Source: UKL13-3 sp943369665
Lineage (GTDB): Bacteria; Bacteroidota; Bacteroidia; UKL13-3
DNA length: 64,000 bases
NCBI GenBank assembly: GCA_943369665.1
Contig: CALRNX020000002.1
Coordinates: forward strand, 1-64,000
Direction of reading: 5' to 3'
Shown: piece by piece, positions 26,036-33,824 of the stretch
How positions within the stretch are numbered: position 1 is the first letter of the stretch
How the letters are laid out: each line of letters starts with the position of its first letter
The notes under the pieces: model-generated
The model's database searches: none
Told to the model about the DNA's origin: nothing
The model's input: only the letters and a program-made list of their open reading frames with translations
Position numbers and translations under genes: made by a program

Positions 26036-26323
26036 TTGGACGAACTTTCGATCAAAGTGAATATAGCCGACCGGTTTTACCCGTTAAGTGTTACAGCTGA
26101 ACAGGAAGAGCAAGTGCGGAAAGCGGCAAAGCTTATCAATGACAAACTGAAACTGTATGAAAAACAGTTTTCAGTAAGAGATAAGCAAGATATTCTTTCG
26201 ATGTGTGCCCTTGAACTGGCCACCGAATTAATAAAACTCCAGGAAAAACCATTGATAGAAGACAATGGGTTGAGTACCGAACTGAAAGAGATCCAAAGCC
26301 TTTTAAACAAGGTATCGTTCTAA
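26036..26323 (+). CDS. zapA: Cell division protein ZapA
   Basis: A 95-residue protein that bundles FtsZ filaments. The N-terminal globular part (IKVNIADRFYPLSVTAEQEEQ, LINDKLKLYEKQF) and the helical DKQDILSMCALELATELIKL match ZapA. The start is TTG at 26036, giving the family-like MDELSIKVN. It lies 8 bases beyond the coiled-coil gene. Confidence 0.88.
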   Translation: MDELSIKVNIADRFYPLSVTAEQEEQVRKAAKLINDKLKLYEKQFSVRDKQDILSMCALELATELIKLQEKPLIEDNGLSTELKEIQSLLNKVSF

Positions 26324-26326
26324 TGT

Positions 26327-26355
26327 TTGTTGACATTAAGTTTCCGCTATATTTT
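26327..26355 (+). promoter_or_regulatory. rny: Candidate promoter for rny
   Basis: TTG at 26327-26329, an 18-base spacer and TATATTTT at 26348-26355, one mismatch from the -7 consensus. It begins just beyond the zapA stop and 60 bases before the rny start. Confidence 0.35.
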
Positions 26356-26387
26356 TTATTCATTTAACAACAAACCAAACAAGGTTT

Positions 26388-27929
26388 ATGGAAATTTATT
26401 TAGTCGTAATTATTGCAATGGTAGCACTCGGGGCGGGTGCCGGGCTGATGTATGTTGTAGGCCAATCCATGCAAAAAAACAAAGCTGAAGGCATTATCAA
26501 AGATGCCGAGGCTAAAGCAGAGGTTATTAAAAAAGACCGCATGCTTGAAGCAAAAGAAAAATTTATTCAGTTGAAAGCCGAGCATGAGAAAGAGGTTATG
26601 CAACGCAATCAACAAGTGATTACCAACGAAAACAAGATCAAACAAAAGGAACAATCACTCAATCAAAAATTAGAAGCAGTACAACGTAAAGACCAAGAAC
26701 TTGAACAAATTCGTGCCAGCTTAGAAAAACAACAACAATCGCTATCGCTGAAAAAAGAAGAAGTAGATAAAGCCCATCAAAACCAGGTTAAACAACTTGA
26801 AAAAATTGCAGGTTTAACTGCGGCTGAAGCGAAAGCTCAATTGGTGGATGCCTTAACTGAAGAAGCCAGAACAGAAGCGATGAGCAAAGTGAAGGATTTG
26901 GTTGATGAAGCCAAACTAACAGCGAACAAAGAAGCGAAAAAGATCATTCTAAGCTCCATTCAACGTTCGGCAGCCGAACACGCTATCGAAAACTCTGTTT
27001 CGGTATTTAATATCGAAAACGATGAAATGAAAGGTAGGATCATCGGACGTGAAGGTAGGAATATTCGCGCCTTAGAAGCCGCAACCGGAGTAGAAATCAT
27101 TGTGGATGATACCCCTGAGGCAATTATTCTTTCGTGTTTCGACCCTATTCGCAGAGAAATTGCACGTCTATCTTTACACCGTTTGGTTCAGGATGGGCGT
27201 ATCCACCCGGCTCGTATAGAGGAAGTAGTAGCCAAAACCCGTAAGCAACTGGAAGAAGAAGTTGTAGAAATCGGTGAACGTACCTGTATCGACCTTGGTA
27301 TACATGGTTTGCACCCGGAATTGATCAGGATGGTTGGTCGCATGCGTTACCGTAGTAGTTATGGACAAAATTTATTGCAACACAGTCGCGAAGTGGCAAA
27401 CCTTTGCGCTACCATGGCAGCCGAACTGGGCCTGAATGTAAAATTGGCCAAACGTGCAGGATTGTTACACGATATCGGTAAAGTTCCGGATGACGATCCG
27501 GAAACACCACATGCTTTGTTGGGTATGAAACTTGCCGAAAAATATAAAGAGCATTGGGAAGTAGTAAACGCTATCGGAGCACATCATGATGAAATTGAAA
27601 TGACCTCGATTTTATCACCGATTATCCAGGCTTGTGATGCCATATCAGGTTCACGTCCCGGTGCCCGCAGAGAAGATACCGAGAACTACATGAAACGCTT
27701 AAAAGACCTAGAAGGAATGGCGTTGAGTTACAGTGGGGTTGAAAAAGCTTATGCCATCCAGGCAGGTAGAGAGTTACGTGTAATTGTTGAATCTGAAAAA
27801 GTAACCGATGACCAGGCAGATATCATGTCAATTGATTTATCACAAAGGATTCAAAAAGAAATGACCTACCCGGGTCAGATAAAAATTACTGTGATCAGAG
27901 AGAAACGCGCGGTCAATTACGCAAAATAA
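26388..27929 (+). CDS. rny: Ribonuclease Y
   Basis: A 513-residue membrane-anchored endoribonuclease that starts mRNA decay. An N-terminal membrane helix (residues 3-25) is followed by a long charged coiled coil to about residue 190. A KH domain has GRIIGREGRNIRALEAATG, and an HD domain has LLHDIGKVPDD with His-Asp and the later AHHDEIE. The C-terminal end QIKITVIREKRAVNYAK is typical. Length is normal, and a strong terminator follows. Confidence 0.96.
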   Translation: MEIYLVVIIAMVALGAGAGLMYVVGQSMQKNKAEGIIKDAEAKAEVIKKDRMLEAKEKFIQLKAEHEKEVMQRNQQVITNENKIKQKEQSLNQKLEAVQRKDQELEQIRASLEKQQQSLSLKKEEVDKAHQNQVKQLEKIAGLTAAEAKAQLVDALTEEARTEAMSKVKDLVDEAKLTANKEAKKIILSSIQRSAAEHAIENSVSVFNIENDEMKGRIIGREGRNIRALEAATGVEIIVDDTPEAIILSCFDPIRREIARLSLHRLVQDGRIHPARIEEVVAKTRKQLEEEVVEIGERTCIDLGIHGLHPELIRMVGRMRYRSSYGQNLLQHSREVANLCATMAAELGLNVKLAKRAGLLHDIGKVPDDDPETPHALLGMKLAEKYKEHWEVVNAIGAHHDEIEMTSILSPIIQACDAISGSRPGARREDTENYMKRLKDLEGMALSYSGVEKAYAIQAGRELRVIVESEKVTDDQADIMSIDLSQRIQKEMTYPGQIKITVIREKRAVNYAK

Positions 27930-27952
27930 TCCAGACACCATTAATGAACTAT

Positions 27953-27985
27953 AAAAGGTTGACTATAAAACAGTCAACCTTTTTT
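27953..27985 (+). terminator. Intrinsic terminator of rny
   Basis: AAAAGGTTGACT pairs with AGTCAACCTTTT around a 7-base loop and runs into a T tract. It lies about 25 bases beyond the rny stop. Confidence 0.9.
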
Positions 27986-28064
27986 ATGCTATAAACCAAG
28001 GGAGGATATTGCGTATATAGATTTTTATTGTTTAAATTAGAAAACACAATTAAAACTAACCATT

Positions 28065-28619
28065 ATGAAAAAATTTGGCATCTATTCAATGGCAATCCTA
28101 ATGCTAGGCATTGGTACGCTAAGTACAGGTTGTATGGGATCTTGGGTTATAACCAAAAAAGTGTATAAATGGAATGAGAAAGCTACAGGAAATAAATTCC
28201 TGAACAATCTTATTTTTTGGATTTTTGGCTGGATTGTTTATCCGATAAGTCTATTTCTTGATTCAGTCATTTTTAACCTAATTGAATTTTGGAGTGGTTC
28301 AAACCCAATGGCAATGCAACCCGGTGAAATAGAAAAAGGAATTGTAAAAGGTAATGATGGTAACGATTACGAAATGACTGTCACGCAATACCGTTATGAT
28401 ATTGTAGCGTTAACTGGCAACAATAAAGGTCAAAAAACATCCTTGTTTTATACCCCGGAAACCAAAACATGGAGTACTACTAAAAATGGTATTACCCATC
28501 CAATTGCAACTATTCATGAAGATATAAATAAAGTAGAGATTTTTGGCACTGACGGTTCTGTGCAACTAATTGATATTAATACCGTTGCGTCTCAAGGTTT
28601 TTTGAATGCATCATACTAG
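28065..28619 (+). CDS. DUF3332 family lipoprotein
   Basis: A 184-residue lipoprotein with lipobox STGC (Cys23). A hydrophobic stretch (FLNNLIFWIFGWIVYPISLF) near residues 45-64 and DSVIFNLIEFW follow, typical of the DUF3332 family. The rest (about 85-184) is a hydrophilic domain of beta character. No function is known to me. It is a single gene bounded by two terminators. Confidence 0.8.
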   Translation: MKKFGIYSMAILMLGIGTLSTGCMGSWVITKKVYKWNEKATGNKFLNNLIFWIFGWIVYPISLFLDSVIFNLIEFWSGSNPMAMQPGEIEKGIVKGNDGNDYEMTVTQYRYDIVALTGNNKGQKTSLFYTPETKTWSTTKNGITHPIATIHEDINKVEIFGTDGSVQLIDINTVASQGFLNASY

Positions 28620-28641
28620 TTAGTCTATCCATTCATCTCAT

Positions 28642-28676
28642 AAAAACCACTGTTTACCGCAACAGTGGTTTTTTTT
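28642..28676 (+). terminator. Intrinsic terminator of the DUF3332 gene
   Basis: AAAACCACTGTT pairs with AACAGTGGTTTT around a 6-base loop, followed by a T run; about 25 bases after the stop. Confidence 0.9.
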
Positions 28677-28737
28677 ATGCAACGATTTTATACCTTTACC
28701 TATCTGATAGCTATAACTCAACAGATCATATTTCAGT

Positions 28738-31137
28738 TTGTTACGCCATAAAAACATATTACTATTCTTTTTTGCTTTATGCATAAGCGGGTTTGTACAA
28801 GCTACCCATATAGTTGGAGGTGTATTCTCGTTGCAGCATACAACAGGTAACAGCTATGTATTAACATTACGTGTTTTCAGAGACTGTTTAAATGGACAAG
28901 CAGATTTCGACAACCCTGCCCCTGTTGGTATTTTTGATAAGCGCACCCACGCGCTGATGGATCAATATGATCTCACGTTAACCTCCACTCAAAATTTACC
29001 ATTTGTTGGAGCAAACTGCAATAACTCTTTGCCATCAGGTTGTACAGAGGTAGGTATTTATACCAAAACAATTTCATTGCCCACCAGCAGATACAATAAT
29101 GCCGATGGTTACTACTTTTCATATCAAAGGTGTTGCAGAAACGGTATCATTCAAAACATCATTAACCCTGGAGATGCAGGTATTGCAATTTATATGGAGA
29201 TCCCTTCTCCAAAGTTTTATACAAACTCTACCCCTTTAAGCACTACTAATCCCAATGTATTGTTCTGTGAACAAAAATTAACAGAATATAATTTCAACTT
29301 CACTGATGCTGATGGCGATCAATTGGTTTTCTCGATGACCGACCCAGTGAATGGAAATCTCACCAAAACCAACCCTTCAGAACCTGACCCTTCAAGTGGC
29401 CCTTATTCTAAAACAACCTGGTCAGGTGCCCATAGTAATGCACAACAAATTATTGGTGATCCATCCCTTGGCATTGATGCAAACACAGGTAAGATTACCT
29501 GCAGCCCGCTCCAATCGGGAACTTATGTAATTGCCATTAAAGTAGAAGAATGGCGAAGTGGCGTTAAAATTGGAGAAGTAATTCTCGAACTTCAATTTAC
29601 GGTATCTCAGTGCCCGCAAGCCAATCCTATTATCACACCGAAAAGTACAAGTGGTGCTTTTATCGGTAATTCCCTTGATGTTAGCATTCCTGGTTCTGTT
29701 TGTATAGATATGGAGTCGACAGACGCAACCGACTCGATTGTAATGGAATTGACAAATGTTTCAACCGATACCAACATTTTGCAAAAACCAACATTTACCC
29801 CTGTGATGAATGGATTCAAAAAGATCACCAACAGAATCTGTTGGAATGCAGGCTGCGAATTACCTCCCAATTATGTACTTACACTTAAAGTGAATGTAAC
29901 AGATAATGGTTGTCCTAAAAACGGAAGGGCCGCTGCAACATTTACCATCCGAACCATACCAATGCCAACTGTTTCGCCCGTAAAGTTATTGTGCATGACA
30001 TTGATTGACAATGTAGAAACAATATTCTATTGGGGAGACTCGACTGGTAACAATCCATACTTTAGTAAGTACTATATATATCGTGCAGTAAATGATCAAC
30101 CATTCGTGTTGATTGATTCAATTGCCGACAAAAAAATAAATCGGTACCACGATTTCAATACACCGGATTACTCCACAAATAATTATCGGTACTTTTTGAG
30201 AAGCGTAAATCTTTGTGGTAACCTTGGAGCTAGCTCCGATACTTTAGGTACTTTCCAGCAACTCAAATTTATTCCCGATCAACAGTACCTCATTACAGTG
30301 ACGGTGGAAAATAATAAACATATCAAACTCATTTGGCCTAAGTCAAAAGAGCTAGATTTTGCACAGTATTTAATTTATAAGAAAACGCGCTCAGATAAAA
30401 ACTTCACCTTTTTACACCAAACAAGCTCATTAACAGACACATCATTCATTGATTACAATGTAGATGTATCTTCAAAATCGTATTGTTATCATATTGTGAT
30501 GAAGGATACATGTGATAATTATGGATTAAGTGGATTAGAGGCCTGTTCTATTTTATTAAAAGGAAATTCAGAATCCTTTGTAAACAAACTTTATTGGTCA
30601 CCCTATACTTATTGGGAAAGTGGAACTTCCTCTTATGAACTCAATGTATTTGGCAATAACTCTGTATTTAGTAAAAAATATATTGTTTCCGCTGTTGATA
30701 CGTTTAAAATAGATGACGACCTGGAAAGAGCTTACAGCCAGTTCAGTTACGTTGTAACAGCTGTACAAAAACCCAACGATAACTCCTCATATAGTGGCGG
30801 TTATCAGATAACTGCGGACAAAAGTTACAGTACATCCAATGAAGTTTCCCTCCCTCAGAAACCTTACTTATTTGTGCCAAATGCCTTTACCCCCAACGAT
30901 GATGGATTAAATGACAACTGGAACATCAAACACTTGTTCGTTGAAAAATATAATGTTCAGGTTTATAACAAGTGGGGACAGTGCGTGTTCCAAACTCAAA
31001 ACAAAAATGAAATGTGGAATGGCAAATCTCCGGGTGGTGTCATCGCTCCTTGCGATGTATATATTTATGTGGTAACCTATAGCGGTCGTGATGAGATTGA
31101 ACACTCAACTAAGGGCAATGTTACACTCCTTAGGTAA
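28738..31137 (+). CDS. Secreted protein with T9SS type B (gliding-motility C-terminal) sorting domain
   Basis: A 799-residue exported protein. The signal peptide ends near FVQATHI, and THIVGG with YVLTLRVFRDC is the start shared by a large class of Bacteroidota surface proteins. The middle holds fibronectin III-like and PKD-like stretches with paired Cys. The last about 90 residues are the CHU_C / type B sorting domain: FVPNAFTPNDDGLND, VQVYNKWGQCVFQ, W.G....G.V.PCDVYIYVV and a final KGNVTLLR. Type B cargo is exported by T9SS and is usually anchored through PorP/SprF-family proteins, two of which are encoded at 52330-54351. The start appears to be TTG (28738); no better in-frame ATG is seen. 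Confidence 0.88.
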   Translation: MLRHKNILLFFFALCISGFVQATHIVGGVFSLQHTTGNSYVLTLRVFRDCLNGQADFDNPAPVGIFDKRTHALMDQYDLTLTSTQNLPFVGANCNNSLPSGCTEVGIYTKTISLPTSRYNNADGYYFSYQRCCRNGIIQNIINPGDAGIAIYMEIPSPKFYTNSTPLSTTNPNVLFCEQKLTEYNFNFTDADGDQLVFSMTDPVNGNLTKTNPSEPDPSSGPYSKTTWSGAHSNAQQIIGDPSLGIDANTGKITCSPLQSGTYVIAIKVEEWRSGVKIGEVILELQFTVSQCPQANPIITPKSTSGAFIGNSLDVSIPGSVCIDMESTDATDSIVMELTNVSTDTNILQKPTFTPVMNGFKKITNRICWNAGCELPPNYVLTLKVNVTDNGCPKNGRAAATFTIRTIPMPTVSPVKLLCMTLIDNVETIFYWGDSTGNNPYFSKYYIYRAVNDQPFVLIDSIADKKINRYHDFNTPDYSTNNYRYFLRSVNLCGNLGASSDTLGTFQQLKFIPDQQYLITVTVENNKHIKLIWPKSKELDFAQYLIYKKTRSDKNFTFLHQTSSLTDTSFIDYNVDVSSKSYCYHIVMKDTCDNYGLSGLEACSILLKGNSESFVNKLYWSPYTYWESGTSSYELNVFGNNSVFSKKYIVSAVDTFKIDDDLERAYSQFSYVVTAVQKPNDNSSYSGGYQITADKSYSTSNEVSLPQKPYLFVPNAFTPNDDGLNDNWNIKHLFVEKYNVQVYNKWGQCVFQTQNKNEMWNGKSPGGVIAPCDVYIYVVTYSGRDEIEHSTKGNVTLLR

Positions 31138-31242
31138 ATAAAACACTGATTACCATATTAATACACCATAACTGTTAAGCACAAATTTTACACTTAACGA
31201 TTAAAACAATCATTTTCAACTAGTTACAAAAATTGAACTAAT

Positions 31243-31268
31243 GTTGAAAAACAGCTGCTTTTCAACAC
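31243..31268. repeat. Inverted repeat in the 296-base gap before the 31434 gene
   Basis: TGTTGAAAA and TTTTCAACA form a perfect 9-bp stem with an 8-base loop. No T run follows, so it is not a normal terminator. The gap 31138-31433 holds nothing else that I can support apart from a weaker GTTAAG/CTTAAC pair near 31175. Confidence 0.4.
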
Positions 31269-31433
31269 CTAATTCACAATTTTTCCCTCCTTGTGTAAAA
31301 GCCAGCCTAAACCTCTCCCAATTTGTGGGAAACATTGAACACTTATAGAGGTAAATAAACATGCTTTCACTATTTTTACATAGGTTCACAGCAAAACATA
31401 AACAACTTATTATCAATAATATAAACACAAGAT

Positions 31434-31781
31434 ATGGAAGAAAAAGTAACATTATTCGCAAAAAGAAAGAATATTCAATTGGTATTTGATTACAGCTTAG
31501 ATCTTAAAATCCCTTTTTCTGTAAGCACAAGAGGCATCTCAAACGATGAGTTCGAAATCGATTTGAGTTTATCAGGAATTAAACAAGCTGTTGCTTTGGG
31601 GATGTTTGCAAAAGAGCATAAATTTGAAATCTCGGGATTGGGTGAAATGGCTAAATCAAAGATGAGTTTAAATACTTCCAAAAAACCGGAACCTAAAGAA
31701 AATAATGGGCTGGGCAATTTGGCCGAATTAGCAACACCAACTGAAGAGCATGCTGCGGGAAATGCAGTACTTAATTTTTAA
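31434..31781 (+). CDS. Small protein of unknown function
   Basis: A 115-residue soluble protein. Residues 1-75 have a globular mix (VFDYSLDLKIPFSVSTRG, IDLSLSGIKQAVALGMFAKEH), and the last 40 are Lys, Pro, Glu and Asn-rich and probably unfolded. I do not recognise a family. The product is not membrane-bound. A strong terminator follows, so it is a single-gene unit. Confidence 0.75.
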   Translation: MEEKVTLFAKRKNIQLVFDYSLDLKIPFSVSTRGISNDEFEIDLSLSGIKQAVALGMFAKEHKFEISGLGEMAKSKMSLNTSKKPEPKENNGLGNLAELATPTEEHAAGNAVLNF

Positions 31782-31831
31782 GGAAAACCGACAACGGTGA
31801 GTTGTCATGTTTTTATAGTTGATTCATTACA

Positions 31832-31859
31832 CAAAAAGGCCCCTTTCGGGGCTTTTTTG
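31832..31859 (+). terminator. Intrinsic terminator after the 31434 gene
   Basis: AAAAGGCCCC and GGGGCTTTTTT around a TTTC loop, followed by a T run; about 50 bases beyond the stop. The next gene runs towards it, so it may serve both. Confidence 0.9.
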
Positions 31860-31861
31860 TT

Positions 31862-32146
31862 TTATAAAAATGTAATTTTATTTATAGCTGCAATCGGGAT
31901 AACAACTCCTCCCTTTAAGGTAATTGTTTCGTCTGTTGTTGCCCAAACAGTAGTTTCAACTTCCTTCACGCCATCGGTAGTGGTAAAAAAGATCTTATAC
32001 TTTACATGTTCACTGTTTCCTAGTATCATTGCCTTTTCTAATTCTGATCTTCGAACGGCTCTTGCTTCTGCAGTATCAAGTACATCATAAGTAACACAGT
32101 GGTATTTTGGTACGTCTTCTTTTTCTATTAATTCAAACTGACTCAT
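31862..32146 (-). CDS. Small protein of unknown function
   Basis: A 94-residue soluble protein (SQFELIEKEDVPKYHCVTYD, HVKYKIFFTTTDGVKEVETTVW, ITLKGGVVIPIAAINKI). The second half reads like a short beta barrel. I do not recognise a family. The plus-strand frame on top of it (31797-32090) has no matching features and I treat that as a shadow. Confidence 0.75.
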   Translation of the reverse strand: MSQFELIEKEDVPKYHCVTYDVLDTAEARAVRRSELEKAMILGNSEHVKYKIFFTTTDGVKEVETTVWATTDETITLKGGVVIPIAAINKITFL

Positions 32147-32238
32147 AAGATGGGATTTTGTTACGGCAAATTAACTATTGTTGTCAAATTTCAAATATGT
32201 TTTTTAAACAATCTATCAATTAATTTAGTTTTTACTTT

Positions 32239-32904
32239 ATGCACAATTCGTTAATACTTGGTTCACTTACTGATAAGCAATATGCCCATAAACAAGAACT
32301 CGCTAAGGTACTTAAAAAGTACCTGCCCAAAGCTGCTCTGGAATACTGCTGTGAACTTATTATTCTCTACAAACTGCATTTGCATATTGAAGTTGAACGC
32401 AAAGATAGATTGGGAGATTACAGTCCGCATCTCGGACACGGAAATCGCATTAGCATTAACCACAACTTAAACCCCTATGATTTTTTGATAACCTTTATTC
32501 ACGAGCTCGCCCACCATGTTACCCATAAAAAATATGGTCCCAATCATCAGTCACATGGAGACGAATGGAAGCACGAGTTTAAAAACTGCATGCGACCCGT
32601 GGTAATGATGAAAATATTTCCTCCTGATATTGAAGCCCCGTTAATCAAACATATGAAAATGCCCAAATATACGCATAGCGGAGATGTGATGTTGATGAAA
32701 GCGCTGATGAAATATAATACCGGAAAACAGGATATACTTTTGGATGATCTGGCTCCAAACAGTATTTTCAAAATGACAGCAAGGAGTAAAATGGTGCTAC
32801 GTAAATTATCGAAGCTGCGAACGTATATTATGTGTGAAGATATTGCAACGGGTAAAAAATACAAGGTACATGCAATTGCCAAAGTATTACCGGTACAAAG
32901 TTAA
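32239..32904 (+). CDS. SprT-like zinc metalloprotease domain protein
   Basis: A 221-residue soluble protein. The zinc site is HELAHH (His88, Glu89, His92) with a third His at 106 in QSHGDEWKHEF, the SprT arrangement. A C-terminal region of about 100 residues has no zinc-ribbon Cys set, only single Cys. Bacterial SprT-like proteins are poorly understood; the eukaryotic cousins Spartan and Wss1 remove DNA-protein crosslinks. The bacterial role is not settled. Confidence 0.88.
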   Translation: MHNSLILGSLTDKQYAHKQELAKVLKKYLPKAALEYCCELIILYKLHLHIEVERKDRLGDYSPHLGHGNRISINHNLNPYDFLITFIHELAHHVTHKKYGPNHQSHGDEWKHEFKNCMRPVVMMKIFPPDIEAPLIKHMKMPKYTHSGDVMLMKALMKYNTGKQDILLDDLAPNSIFKMTARSKMVLRKLSKLRTYIMCEDIATGKKYKVHAIAKVLPVQS

Positions 32905-32910
32905 CTATTC

Positions 32911-33735
32911 TTATTTCACGATCATTCCCCACACCAACTTTAAAAATACAATCGATACAAAAGAAGCGAATACCATTCGAATCACTTTAGGATTTGCTTT
33001 TTGAGCATAATTAACACCAACCGGGGCGAGTATAAATGTTGCAGCGATCATTGGGATAACAATGGGCATCACAATATAACCAACTTGCCAGCCAGCATTA
33101 AAAACAGGGGCAACGCTCGATACATTATATACTCCAACTGCGATCGCAAAAAATGGGATAACACCATTGGAAACAGAACTGGCCTTTTTAATAGGCATCT
33201 TCAACGCATCTGTAAAAATTGGGGTCATGATGACACCACCACCCAATCCTGAGAATGCTGTTATAAATCCGGCAAAAAAACCGGTTAGTGATAACCCAAG
33301 AGGATTAATCGTTTCAGACGAATCAAGAGGTGGCTGACCTTTGCTGAAAAACATTCTTGCAATAATGATAAACAGCATTACCCCAAACACATAATTAAAA
33401 GCTTCCTTAGAATACCATGTGCCATTTTTAATAAGGTATGTCATAAATACGGCAGTTACCAAACCCGGTAAAGCTGTATATAAAATTTCCTTTGGGTAAA
33501 AATTCTTGATCCGATACTGTTTGTATGATGCAACAACTCCTGAAAAGATGATCACAAAAAGTGAATTGGCCAAAATAGCTTTTACCAACACCTCATCACG
33601 CAATCCTGCTTTCGATAGAAAATAATCGAGAATAGGAATATAAATTATACCTCCACCCACACCCAAAAAACCGGCAGTAAATGCACCAAGGGAACCTAAT
33701 AAAAACAGAATAATGTAATCGTAAATATCTAGCAT
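32911..33735 (-). CDS. Sulfite exporter TauE/SafE family permease
   Basis: A 274-residue membrane protein with seven to eight helices. Each half has the glycine-rich TauE/SafE pattern (GAFTAGFLGVGGGIIYIPIL and GFFAGFITAFSGLGGGVIMTP), the family's signature. Family members move sulfite, sulfoacetate or related anions; the substrate here is unknown. I start at the ATG at 33735 rather than the TTG at 33756, since the extra 7 residues add no membrane sequence. Its stop is 6 bases from the convergent SprT-like gene. Confidence 0.9.
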   Translation of the reverse strand: MLDIYDYIILFLLGSLGAFTAGFLGVGGGIIYIPILDYFLSKAGLRDEVLVKAILANSLFVIIFSGVVASYKQYRIKNFYPKEILYTALPGLVTAVFMTYLIKNGTWYSKEAFNYVFGVMLFIIIARMFFSKGQPPLDSSETINPLGLSLTGFFAGFITAFSGLGGGVIMTPIFTDALKMPIKKASSVSNGVIPFFAIAVGVYNVSSVAPVFNAGWQVGYIVMPIVIPMIAATFILAPVGVNYAQKANPKVIRMVFASFVSIVFLKLVWGMIVK

Positions 33736-33824
33736 GTTTTTTAGTTGATAAGCCAAATAAATAATAAGAGATCAGACTATTGATAGCACTCTTCTTATAA
33801 CGCTACCAGCTTATCAATTTATCG

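Noticed and set aside
26324..26387. 6S RNA gene expected downstream of zapA
   Set aside because: The gap before rny is only 64 bases, too short for 6S RNA.
31797..32090. A 97-codon plus-strand frame over the 94-residue minus gene
   Set aside because: Its coding potential looks like the complement of the minus frame; it begins inside a terminator.
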